DNA of 12,320 bases from Flavobacteriaceae bacterium (GCA_947377425.1 CANCFZ010000054.1:1-12320); one strand, 5' to 3'; shown: positions 1 through 6,764, counted from the first letter of the stretch. The notes: generated from the letters alone by a model not told the origin. Numbers and translations: made by a program.

Positions 1-776
1 AAAAACTAGCGATTCAAGTTTCTTTGAATGGGTTGTCGTTTTGTGTATTTGATACTTTGTGTGATACGCCAATGGTGTTGCAAAATATTCATTTTGATAG
101 TTTTCAGCGCAGTGCTAAGATTGAAGATTTGTTTGCTTCGGTTTTTAGAGAAAATCCAGAATTGAGTCATAGTTATGATGAAGTTGTGGTGATTCACAGT
201 AATAATTTATCGACTTTTGTTCCTTCTGCTTTGTTTGACGAGGAGTTTTTGGGAAGTTATTTGCAATACAATACTAAGGTTTTTGAAACCGATTTTTTTA
301 CTTTTGACGAATTAGACAAATACGAAATGAACAATGTTTATATTCCGTATGTGAACATGAATAATTTTTTTATTGACCAATATGGTTCGTTTGATTACAA
401 ACATGCCAATAGTATTTTAGTTTCGAAATTGTTGGTTTTATCTAAGAATAATGAAGAACGCAAAATGTTTGTTCATGTAAGTGAAAGTCATTTTGAGATA
501 ATTTTGGTTCAAAATCAGAAGTTGCATTTGAGTAATTCATTTGAATACAAAACACCTGAAGATTTTATTTACTACATTCTTTTTACTGCCGAACAATTGC
601 AACTGAATCCAGAAAATTTCAAATTGGAATTGCTTGGAGGAATTGTTGAAACCGATGCTTTTTATCAAATGGCATACAAATACATTAGAAACGTTTCTTT
701 GTTTGATGTTTCTGATTTTAAAAATAACTTCACGGAAAAAGAAAACCGCGAACACTTTATACTACTTCACTCGTGA
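1..776 (+). CDS. DUF3822 family protein, 5' end cut by the window edge
   Basis: The frame is open to the left edge; 257 residues are visible from the codon at 3-5, starting KLAIQVSLNGLSFCVFD. This block is near the N-terminus of DUF3822 proteins, so the true start lies just outside the window. A TTG at 24-26 falls inside the conserved block and is not the start. The protein has no membrane segment and looks like a soluble cytoplasmic protein with alternating hydrophobic strands (for example VHVSESHFEIILVQ, then LHLSNSFEYKTPEDFIYYILF). My recollection is that a family member of known structure has an actin-like ATPase fold; I cannot confirm this here. The stop codon overlaps the rsmD start in GTGA (773-776), which suggests translational coupling. 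The molecular function is unknown; a link to ribosome assembly is only a guess from the neighbour. Family confidence is good, function unresolved. Confidence 0.85.
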   Translation, partial: KLAIQVSLNGLSFCVFDTLCDTPMVLQNIHFDSFQRSAKIEDLFASVFRENPELSHSYDEVVVIHSNNLSTFVPSALFDEEFLGSYLQYNTKVFETDFFTFDELDKYEMNNVYIPYVNMNNFFIDQYGSFDYKHANSILVSKLLVLSKNNEERKMFVHVSESHFEIILVQNQKLHLSNSFEYKTPEDFIYYILFTAEQLQLNPENFKLELLGGIVETDAFYQMAYKYIRNVSLFDVSDFKNNFTEKENREHFILLHS

Positions 777-1351
777 GAATCATTTCTGGAAAATACAAAG
801 GACGCAGAATTACTGCGCCCAAAAACTTGCCTGTTCGCCCAACAACTGACATGAGTAAAGAAGCATTATTTAATGTGCTAAACAATCATTTCAATTTTTC
901 GGGATTGAAGGTTTTGGATTTATTTTCTGGAACTGGAAACATTAGTTATGAATTTGGTTCGCGTGGTTGCGACAATATTACCAGTATTGATGGCGATGTG
1001 GGTTGCGTTAATTTCATTAAGAAAACTGCCAAAGAATTTGACCTGAATATTACTGCCATTAAAAATGATGTTTTCAAGTTTTTAGAAAAACACAAAGGAA
1101 GTTATGATATTATTTTTGCCGATCCGCCTTATGGAATTGCACAAAAGGAATTTGAAAAACTAATTGAATTGGTTTTCGAAAATGAATTATTGGATGAAGA
1201 AGGCATGATGATTATGGAACATTCCAAACATACCAAATTGAATCACATGATGCATTATTCTTTTCAGAAGAATTATGGTGGTTCGGTTTTTTCGTTTTTT
1301 GAATTTGAAACGGATGATGAGGAAAGTGATGATGAGCAAGACGAAAGTTAA
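773..1351 (+). CDS. rsmD: 16S rRNA (guanine(966)-N(2))-methyltransferase RsmD
   Basis: Predicted SAM-dependent enzyme that methylates N2 of G966 (E. coli numbering) of 16S rRNA during 30S assembly, in the cytoplasm. The 192 residues show the family order: N-terminal MRIISGKYKGRRI, then RPTTDMSKEALF at 22-33 (the usual form is RPTxDRxREALF), the SAM-binding motif I DLFSGTGN at 49-56, an acidic residue after strand 2 (SIDGD, 71-75), and the N2-methyltransferase catalytic motif DPPY at 117-120. Length is normal for the family. The C-terminus ends in an unusual acidic tail (about 180-192, mostly D and E) that is likely disordered. Translation starts at GTG 773, inside the stop of the DUF3822 gene, so expression is probably coupled to it; no separate promoter is visible. 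Function is assigned by family and is secure. Confidence 0.93.
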   Translation: MRIISGKYKGRRITAPKNLPVRPTTDMSKEALFNVLNNHFNFSGLKVLDLFSGTGNISYEFGSRGCDNITSIDGDVGCVNFIKKTAKEFDLNITAIKNDVFKFLEKHKGSYDIIFADPPYGIAQKEFEKLIELVFENELLDEEGMMIMEHSKHTKLNHMMHYSFQKNYGGSVFSFFEFETDDEESDDEQDES

Positions 1352-1377
1352 TTGAACGTTAATACCTGCACAAACGT

Positions 1378-1406
1378 TTTGTTTTAGAATAAATACTTTA
1401 TTTTTG
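1378..1406 (+). promoter_or_regulatory. Bacteroidota-type promoter of the two-component operon
   Basis: TTTG at 1378-1381, 17 bases, then TATTTTTG at 1399-1406, which fits the flavobacterial consensus TTG-N17-23-TAnnTTTG. Transcription would start around 1411-1414, giving a leader of only about 10 bases before ATG 1424. It follows rsmD directly, so the kinase/regulator pair can be transcribed separately from DUF3822-rsmD. Confidence 0.7.
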
Positions 1407-1423
1407 AAGTGATTTTATACTAT

Positions 1424-2620
1424 ATGAAACAAAAAATCAATCTTTTAATAGGATTTTCTGCTGTGGTTTTGATAGCACTTATGGCTATACAATACTATTT
1501 AGTAATAACTACTTATGAATATAAAGTGGAGCAATTTCATACCGAAGTAAAAGAAAAAATTGCCAAAATTACCAACGATTTTACCGATTTAGATTCTACT
1601 GTAATGAATAGTAAAGACATTTATTACAAACGATTATTGGATAATTATATTCAGAATAAAAACTACAAATCACAACTTAAAAGTAACTTATTAGCCAATC
1701 CATATCGCGATGTTTTAACCGAATTATTGCGAAGAAAAATTAACCTTGAATTTCCTAAAAACAAAATAGATTTTGCAGTAATTACCAATAAGTTTATTGT
1801 TTTTAATTCGGCACAAAAATCAGATACCATCTTTTCGGAAAAACCAGTTATTGGAAATATTCTTTATGGAAATTTGGCGACTTTAGACGATGCTTTTTCG
1901 GTTAGAAATTATGTCGGAACAACTAATGGAGCTTCCAATTATAAATTACTAACAGAAGAAACCTTATTTGTTTCGGTAAAAAATTGGGAACAAATTATTT
2001 TGCGACGCATGGCAACCATTTTGATTTTGTCAATTTTGTCAATGGTTATTTTGATTTCATTATTCGTTATCGCCATCAGAGCATTAATCAAACAGAAAAA
2101 AGTTAGCGATGTAAAAACCGATTTCATCAACAACATTACGCACGAATTGAAAACGCCTTTAACTACGTTATCGGTTTCTACTAAAATATTGGAACGCAAA
2201 GAAGTTCAAGAAAATGAGGCTATTATGAATTCGGTTATTGAAACCATAATCCGTCAGAACATTCGTTTGCAAAATATTGTCGACCAAGTGATGAACAATT
2301 CTTTGGGATTTGAAGAAATCGAATTGCAAAAAGAAAAAGTAAAACCAAATTCCTTGGTAAAAACTATTCTCGATGATTTTCATTTGGCTTATCCAAACGT
2401 TGAAATACAATCGGAACTTTCAACATTAGAACTCAATTTGTTATTGGATAAATTTCATTTAACAACTGCTATTACTAATGTTTTAGAAAATGCGGTAAAA
2501 TATGGTTGTCAAAATATCACCATTAAAACTGAAATAATAAAAGCGCACAAAGGTTCGATAAAAGTCGTTAGCGATTTAGGAAAAGGTGCTTTATTTACTA
2601 TTAGTATTCCATCAGCATAA
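1424..2620 (+). CDS. Sensor histidine kinase with an internally deleted ATPase domain
   Basis: Inner-membrane two-component sensor, 398 residues from ATG 1424. A GTG at 1409 extends the frame but lies next to the promoter -7 box and was not used. Order: membrane segment 1 (about 6-28), extracytoplasmic sensor region of about 167 residues with no recognised domain, membrane segment 2 (about 196-219), HisKA helix with the H box NNITHELKTPLTTL (phospho-acceptor His240), then the start of HATPase_c with the N box NVLENAVKYG (352-361). Six residues later the sequence jumps to IIKAHKGSIKVVSDLGKGALFTISIPSA, the normal C-terminal end. The G1 box (DxGxG), the F box and the G2 box (GxGLGL) are absent, roughly 55-60 residues by comparison with the family, with no stop or frameshift; the junction is at about 2531-2536. 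The protein should not bind ATP normally, so kinase activity is doubtful. It may be an assembly artefact, a natural deletion, or a phosphatase-only or decoy form. The regulator gene follows after 2 bases. Confidence 0.88.
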   Translation: MKQKINLLIGFSAVVLIALMAIQYYLVITTYEYKVEQFHTEVKEKIAKITNDFTDLDSTVMNSKDIYYKRLLDNYIQNKNYKSQLKSNLLANPYRDVLTELLRRKINLEFPKNKIDFAVITNKFIVFNSAQKSDTIFSEKPVIGNILYGNLATLDDAFSVRNYVGTTNGASNYKLLTEETLFVSVKNWEQIILRRMATILILSILSMVILISLFVIAIRALIKQKKVSDVKTDFINNITHELKTPLTTLSVSTKILERKEVQENEAIMNSVIETIIRQNIRLQNIVDQVMNNSLGFEEIELQKEKVKPNSLVKTILDDFHLAYPNVEIQSELSTLELNLLLDKFHLTTAITNVLENAVKYGCQNITIKTEIIKAHKGSIKVVSDLGKGALFTISIPSA

Positions 2621-2622
2621 TC

Positions 2623-3315
2623 ATGAGAAAAATACTTTTAGCAGAAGATGATATTGATTTTGGAGCGATTTTAAAACAATATTTAGAACTTCAAAACTTT
2701 AGTGTGATTTGGGCAAAAGATGGTGAAGAAGCCTTGGATTTATTCAGAAAAAACTCTTTTGATATTTGCGTTTTAGATGTGATGATGCCCAAAATTGATG
2801 GTTTTACTTTAGCCGAAAAAATAGTTGATTGCAATCCTGAAATTCCGTTTGTGTTTTTGACAGCGCGAAATCAGAATGAAGATAAAATAAAAGGTTTGAA
2901 ATTGGGTGCCGACGATTATATTGTCAAACCCTTTGAAGCCGATGAATTGGTTTTGCGATTGACCAATATTATTAAACGAACCGAAAAAAGAAGTTTTACA
3001 AATACACTTCCAAATCATATTGAAATTGGCATTTTTACTTTTGATACTAATCGATTTGAATTAAAATCAAGTCAAAAAACACAACAACTTACCGAAAAAG
3101 AAGCGTCGTTATTGTTGTTTTTATTTCAACATAAAAATCAATTGGTAAAACGCGAACAAGTTTTGAAAGCTGTTTGGGAAAATGATGATTTTTTCTCTGG
3201 AAGAAGTATGGATGTTTTTATCAGTAAACTCCGAAAATACCTAATAGAAGACACTACTATTTCTATTGAAAGCATTAGAAATATTGGTTTGGAGTTCAAG
3301 ATTCTTGTAGCCTAA
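2623..3315 (+). CDS. OmpR/PhoB-type response regulator
   Basis: Cytoplasmic DNA-binding response regulator, 230 residues. The receiver domain (about 2-118) has the full set of key residues: acidic pocket E8-D9-D10, phospho-acceptor Asp52 in VLDVMMP, Thr80 in FLTAR and Lys102 in VKPFEADEL. A short linker leads to a winged-helix Trans_reg_C domain (about 132-228) with LTEKEASLLLFLFQHKNQLVKREQVL and the recognition-helix region RSMDVFISKLRKYL. It starts 2 bases after the kinase stop, so the two are one operon and surely partners. The regulator looks intact although the kinase does not, so in this cell it may be phosphorylated by another donor or act unphosphorylated. It resembles RprY-type regulators of Bacteroidota, but I do not assign the symbol. 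The target genes cannot be read from this window. Confidence 0.93.
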   Translation: MRKILLAEDDIDFGAILKQYLELQNFSVIWAKDGEEALDLFRKNSFDICVLDVMMPKIDGFTLAEKIVDCNPEIPFVFLTARNQNEDKIKGLKLGADDYIVKPFEADELVLRLTNIIKRTEKRSFTNTLPNHIEIGIFTFDTNRFELKSSQKTQQLTEKEASLLLFLFQHKNQLVKREQVLKAVWENDDFFSGRSMDVFISKLRKYLIEDTTISIESIRNIGLEFKILVA

Positions 3316-3352
3316 CTATCTTTTGATTCTGAATTGTTTTACGAAAACTTAA

Positions 3353-4366
3353 CTATTTCAAAGTAAAACTCGATCTTCCAACTAAGTCATTTCTATCAAA
3401 AATATTAATAAAATAAACTCCTTTTTCAAAGTCTCTGTAAGGAAAATCAATTGTACAAGTTGTTGCTTGATTGTTGTAATTTATACTTTTACTCAAACTA
3501 TAAGTCAATGATTCACTATCAAAATATTCTGTAATGCGTTTTCCTAAAACATTATTTCGTGAATTAATAATTTGTATGTAGTACGTTTTTTCACCTGGTT
3601 TTGCAGCAGAAATTTCGTCTAAAGTAAATGTTATTTTTATCCATTCTGCTTTATTTGAAACATCAGTTTCAACCAGTTTAGCTCCAGATTTTATATTGTA
3701 AGCAGCTGCTTTTACATTAGACAAAGTCACTTTAGCAAATTTCTCATAACGAACAGCCTGTACTTGTTTTTTAATTTCAACAATAGGCTTTTGTTCTATC
3801 GATTTGGGTAATTCTTTCTTACCAAAAAAATCATCTGATTTAGGTTTTGTTGCTTCTATTTTAGAAACAATTTCTTTTTTTGGTTGAACAACAATTGAAT
3901 TAGATGTATTTTCTATTTTAGGTTTGATTTCTGTTTTTACAACTTGTGGCTTTATTTGCTTAATAATAATATTTGTTTTTTTAGTTTTTAAAACTACAAT
4001 CTCATTTACTAAAATTTTCATTTTAGATTCTAATGATTGATATTGTGTTTTATACTTTAAGAGCGCATTAGCATCATTTTTAGTTTTCTCTAATTCAGAA
4101 ACTAACAATTGTACTTTTTCACGTTCTGCATTTAATGCTTTATAATTATTAGTTTTTTCTGCAATTTTAGAATCATACATTTTTTTGAGTTCATTAATTT
4201 CTTTCATTATTTTCTTATCATCAGTAATTGTTGATGAATTAGAAGTTGAATTTCCAGAAATCACAGAAGAATTTCCAAGAATATATCCGATAGTACCTGC
4301 TAATAGCACCAATAATATTCCTACTATTCCAATTAAAACAGTTACACTTCTTTTATTATTACTCAT
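3353..4366 (-). CDS. Membrane-anchored coiled-coil protein with Lys/Pro-rich linker (paralogue of 4490-5374)
   Basis: Unknown function, 337 residues. The N-terminus is MSNNKRS followed by one hydrophobic segment (about 8-30) with no cleavage site evident. Positive charge before it suggests N-in, with the rest in the periplasm. Residues about 50-131 form a coiled coil (EREKVQLLVSELEKTKNDA is typical). Residues about 132-208 are a Lys/Pro-rich, low-complexity linker (IKPKIEN, QPKKE, TKPK, ELPKS, EQKP). Residues about 209-337 are a beta-rich C-terminal domain (KTYYIQIINSRNNVLG, FEKGVYFINIFDRN, ending RSSFTLK). The C-terminal domain and part of the coiled coil match the adjacent upstream gene closely, so the two arose by duplication. 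It converges with the response regulator gene across 37 bases. It lies downstream of a terminator and probably has its own promoter, but I found no good consensus match. A structural or envelope-spanning role is inference only. Confidence 0.82.
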   Translation of the reverse strand: MSNNKRSVTVLIGIVGILLVLLAGTIGYILGNSSVISGNSTSNSSTITDDKKIMKEINELKKMYDSKIAEKTNNYKALNAEREKVQLLVSELEKTKNDANALLKYKTQYQSLESKMKILVNEIVVLKTKKTNIIIKQIKPQVVKTEIKPKIENTSNSIVVQPKKEIVSKIEATKPKSDDFFGKKELPKSIEQKPIVEIKKQVQAVRYEKFAKVTLSNVKAAAYNIKSGAKLVETDVSNKAEWIKITFTLDEISAAKPGEKTYYIQIINSRNNVLGKRITEYFDSESLTYSLSKSINYNNQATTCTIDFPYRDFEKGVYFINIFDRNDLVGRSSFTLK

Positions 4367-4440
4367 TGTATAAATTTAATATCACAAAATAACACTAAAA
4401 CACCTATTTGTAGTAGTTGATAAACTAACAAGTTATAAAC

Positions 4441-4467
4441 AAAAAAAGGCACGCAATGCGCACCTTT
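4441..4467 (-). terminator. Rho-independent terminator of the 4490-5374 gene
   Basis: Read on the minus strand, AAAGGTGCG-CATT-GCGTGCCTTT (an imperfect palindrome at 4445-4467) runs into a T tract (complement of the seven A at 4441-4447). Two positions of the stem pair as G-U in the minus-strand RNA but would be C/A mismatches in the plus-strand RNA, so the hairpin works only in the minus direction. It lies 23 bases past the stop of the upstream paralogue. Confidence 0.75.
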
Positions 4468-4489
4468 ATTTGATATTTTAAAACGGATA

Positions 4490-5374
4490 TTATTTCAATG
4501 TAAAACTAGATTTTGAAATCATTTCAGATTTATCAAAAACATTTACAAAATAGGTTCCTTTTTCAAAATTTTTGCCTGGCAAATCTTGAGTAACTTGAAC
4601 CGTTTTATTTTCATATTTTACTGATGTAGTAAAACTATATGTTAACGATTGACTTCCAAAATTCATGGTTGCCTTGTCTCCAAGAACATTACTTTTGCTA
4701 TCAATTACTTGAATATAATAAGTTTTGTCACCTGATTTTGCAATGCTGTTTTCTGCAATTGTAAAACTAATTTTCAAGATATCAACTCTACTTGCTTTGT
4801 CTGTTTCTATTTGTTTTCCAGAACCTCTTAATTTGTATGCTCCTGTTTTTAAATTTAAAATCGATAATTTAGATCCTTTTTCAACAGTTTTAGAAAGTTC
4901 TTCATTTTGACCAACAAGAACTTGATTGTAATTTTTAGAGTCCGTTAAAACGACTTTAGTACTATCCAGATTTGTGGTTAATTTTGTGTTTTCTTTTTTT
5001 AACACATCAACTTCTTGCATTAAACCAGTCATTTTTGTTTGAAGTGCAATAAATTGTTGTTTGTATTTAGCCATTGAAGCGGCATCTCCTTTAGATTTTT
5101 CTAATTGTGCCATTAAGCCAACTACTTTTTCTCTTTCAGCAATTAATTCATCTGACATTGATGTGTTTTCAGCAATAGCAGCATCATAAGTTGCTTTAAG
5201 TTCCTGTAAATCTTTCAACACATTGTCTTTTTCTGTTTTAGTTGATGTAACTTCTGTTTGAAGCGTTTTTGTATCTGTAGTTAATTTGAAAATGTAAAAT
5301 AAACTTCCTAATAGCAATAGCGAAAGCACTAAAATAATAGCTTTTAACGAAGAATTTGACTTTTGATTTTCCAT
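4490..5374 (-). CDS. Membrane-anchored coiled-coil protein, unknown function
   Basis: Unknown function, 294 residues. One N-terminal hydrophobic segment (about 11-29, AIILVLSLLLLGSLFYIF) follows a short polar tail, consistent with an inner-membrane anchor and a periplasmic body. Residues about 33-168 are a long, almost unbroken coiled coil rich in E, K, L and T. Residues about 169-294 are a beta-rich domain (KTYYIQVIDSKSNVLGDKA, SLTYSFTTSVKY, FEKGTYFVNVFDKSEM, ending SKSSFTLK). The segment AEREKVVGLMAQLEKSKGDA (79-98) and the whole C-terminal domain are shared with the next gene downstream, in which a Lys/Pro linker replaces the second half of the coiled coil. A promoter -7 box lies at 5397-5404 and a terminator directly after the stop, so it is a single-gene unit. 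No catalytic motif is visible; a scaffold or envelope-structure role is possible but unproven. Confidence 0.83.
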   Translation of the reverse strand: MENQKSNSSLKAIILVLSLLLLGSLFYIFKLTTDTKTLQTEVTSTKTEKDNVLKDLQELKATYDAAIAENTSMSDELIAEREKVVGLMAQLEKSKGDAASMAKYKQQFIALQTKMTGLMQEVDVLKKENTKLTTNLDSTKVVLTDSKNYNQVLVGQNEELSKTVEKGSKLSILNLKTGAYKLRGSGKQIETDKASRVDILKISFTIAENSIAKSGDKTYYIQVIDSKSNVLGDKATMNFGSQSLTYSFTTSVKYENKTVQVTQDLPGKNFEKGTYFVNVFDKSEMISKSSFTLK

Positions 5375-5396
5375 AGTAGATCTTTTTTGAGTTAAG

Positions 5397-5427
5397 CAAA
5401 TTTAATAATAATAATTTAGATAACGAA
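5397..5427 (-). promoter_or_regulatory. Promoter of the 4490-5374 gene
   Basis: On the minus strand the -7 box is TAAATTTG (complement of 5397-5404), an exact TAnnTTTG. A degenerate upstream box TTCG (complement of 5424-5427) lies 19 bases further up. The predicted start of transcription, near 5391, gives a leader of about 17 bases to the ATG at 5374. Confidence 0.55.
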
Positions 5428-5444
5428 TATATATATAAATATAT

Positions 5445-5452
5445 TATTTTTG
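5445..5452 (+). promoter_or_regulatory. Promoter -7 box of the ureohydrolase gene
   Basis: TATTTTTG at 5445-5452 is an exact TAnnTTTG, identical to the box before the histidine kinase, 19 bases before ATG 5472. No TTG is found at the expected upstream distance; that stretch (about 5419-5428) is also where the divergent promoter has its own weak upstream box. The surrounding sequence is almost pure A/T. Confidence 0.5.
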
Positions 5453-5471
5453 AACGCAAAGAATTTACTCA

Positions 5472-6515
5472 ATGGAAAAATTAATTCGCTTTACAACTTC
5501 CGATTTATCAAAGATTACGAACCACAGAAGTGGCGAAGTGAAATTTGGCGAAAAAATGGTAACCATACCAAAAGAGCAAGATATTGTTACATTTCTAAAA
5601 AACTGCGAACAACAATTTGTTTTATTTGGAATTCCCGAAGACATTGGTGTTCGTGCAAATTATGGTCGTCCAGGAGCAAGTACTGCTTGGGATAGTGCAA
5701 TAAAAAGTATTGTTAACATTCAACACAATCGTTTTTGTAAAGGTTCTCAAATAGTTGTTCTAGGACAATTAGATGTTGCCGAAGAAATGAATTTAGTTCA
5801 AAATTTGGACTTTAATATTACTGCCGACAGAAAAAAACTAAGTGACTTAGTAGTACGAATTGACAAAGAGGTTTCTCATATTATTGCAACTATTGTAAAA
5901 GCTGGAAAAATTCCGATTGTTATTGGTGGTGGTCATAATAATGCATACGGAAACATTAAAGGAACAGCTCTAGGTAAAGGGAAACCTGTAAACGCAATCA
6001 ATTTTGATGCTCATTCCGACTTTAGAATTTTAGAAGGTCGTCATAGCGGTAATGGTTTTTCGTATGCCTTTGAAGAAGGATTTTTAAAAAAATATTTCAT
6101 ATTTGGCTTACACCATAGCTACACATCCAAAAGTGTTTTAGACAAACTGAAAACCTTAAAAGAACGCGTTTTGTATAATACTTATGATAGTATGAAAATC
6201 AAACAAACCAAAGATTTTAATACTGAAATGCAATTTGCTTTAGACTTTATAAAAAATGATTATTATGGAATCGAAATCGACTTAGATTCCATTCCTAATA
6301 TTCCATGTAGCGCTATGACTTTAAGTGGTTTTTCAGTTGAAGAATTACGGCAATTTATTTACTTTTTTGGAAGACATCAAAATGCTGCATACATACACAT
6401 TTGTGAAGGCGCTCCAAGTTTAGATTATGAAAAAAATAACCATTTAGTTGGCAAACTAATTGGCTATTTAGTAACCGATTTTATTAAAGCTAAAACAGAA
6501 ATTGCTATTGGTTAA
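5472..6515 (+). CDS. Ureohydrolase of the arginase/agmatinase/formimidoylglutamase family
   Basis: Predicted cytoplasmic binuclear manganese enzyme, 347 residues, that hydrolyses a guanidino or formimino compound (arginine, agmatine or N-formimidoyl-glutamate). All six metal ligands of the fold are present: His155 in GGGHNN, Asp179-x-His181-x-Asp183 in NFDAHSDFR, and Asp270 and Asp272 in EIDLDSI. A late acidic motif, HICEGAPSLD (Glu312), sits where the family has its substrate-side glutamate. Flavobacterial members of this branch are usually called formimidoylglutamase (HutG, last step of one histidine-degradation route, giving glutamate and formamide). No hutH, hutU or hutI is nearby, so the substrate is not settled and I leave the symbol empty. 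It is transcribed divergently from the coiled-coil gene and ends in tandem stops (TAA TGA, 6513-6518). Confidence 0.87.
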   Translation: MEKLIRFTTSDLSKITNHRSGEVKFGEKMVTIPKEQDIVTFLKNCEQQFVLFGIPEDIGVRANYGRPGASTAWDSAIKSIVNIQHNRFCKGSQIVVLGQLDVAEEMNLVQNLDFNITADRKKLSDLVVRIDKEVSHIIATIVKAGKIPIVIGGGHNNAYGNIKGTALGKGKPVNAINFDAHSDFRILEGRHSGNGFSYAFEEGFLKKYFIFGLHHSYTSKSVLDKLKTLKERVLYNTYDSMKIKQTKDFNTEMQFALDFIKNDYYGIEIDLDSIPNIPCSAMTLSGFSVEELRQFIYFFGRHQNAAYIHICEGAPSLDYEKNNHLVGKLIGYLVTDFIKAKTEIAIG

Positions 6516-6600
6516 TGATTTAGAAATAACTTCACAATTTTATTTTTATATTCATCACTATCTTTTTTAATTCTATTAGCTATTTATTTATATTCTTATT

Positions 6601-6623
6601 TAACTATAGGCTCTCAATAGTTA
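6601..6623. repeat. Short inverted repeat in the gap before pheT
   Basis: TAACTAT (6601-6607) and ATAGTTA (6617-6623) form a perfect 7-bp stem with a 9-base loop. It is A/T-rich with no T tract after it, so it is at most a weak terminator for the ureohydrolase gene. The rest of the 249-base gap (6516-6764) has no gene-like frame; only 6-7 codon ATG frames occur. Its right end carries the pheT promoter. Confidence 0.3.
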
Positions 6624-6708
6624 TGTTGAAGGAAAAAGCATTATAAATATCAAAAAAAGCAATACTAATTTTAAATCAAAAAGAAAGATGTTTTTGAACA
6701 AAATATAA

Positions 6709-6739
6709 TTTGATGTAAAAGCTACAATACTTATCTTTG
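6709..6739 (+). promoter_or_regulatory. Promoter of pheT
   Basis: TTTG at 6709-6712, 19 bases, then TATCTTTG at 6732-6739, which matches the Bacteroidota consensus in both boxes. Transcription would start near 6744-6747, about 20 bases before ATG 6765. This is one of the clearest promoters in the window. Confidence 0.8.
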
Positions 6740-6764
6740 CCAACTCAAAAATCACACGTACACA

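Noticed and set aside
24..26. TTG as the start of the DUF3822 gene
   Set aside because: The frame is open to the window edge and the preceding residues KLAIQVS belong to the conserved family block.
1355..1386. Two AACGTT copies as a terminator of rsmD or an operator for the regulator
   Set aside because: Each is a 6-base self-palindrome, so any pair of them makes a stem; it overlaps the kinase promoter and there is no further support.
1409..1411. GTG as the start of the histidine kinase
   Set aside because: It lies 3 bases after the promoter -7 box and probably before the transcription start; ATG 1424 gives the normal N-terminus MKQKINLLIGF.
2168..2410. Minus-strand open frame within the kinase gene
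   Set aside because: It is antisense to the conserved HisKA/HATPase coding sequence, and its product is low-complexity and unlike any family.
3316..3352. Hairpin GTTTT-ACG-AAAAC as a terminator between the converging regulator and coiled-coil genes
   Set aside because: Only five weak A/T-rich pairs and no T tract; the whole gap is 37 bases and nothing else fits.
3353..3400. C-terminal type IX secretion sorting domain in the coiled-coil proteins
   Set aside because: The GxYFxNxFD...SSFTLK ending looks slightly similar, but both proteins have an uncleaved N-terminal anchor and lack the usual motifs of cargo proteins.
4385..4391. TATTTTG (minus strand) as promoter of the 337-residue coiled-coil gene
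   Set aside because: It is one base short of TAnnTTTG and has no TTG at the right distance, so it is too weak to list, although the gene should have a promoter in this gap.
6516..6708. A small gene or RNA in the gap between the ureohydrolase gene and pheT
   Set aside because: Only frames of 6-7 codons follow the ATGs, base use is plain A/T-rich, and the one inverted repeat is short.
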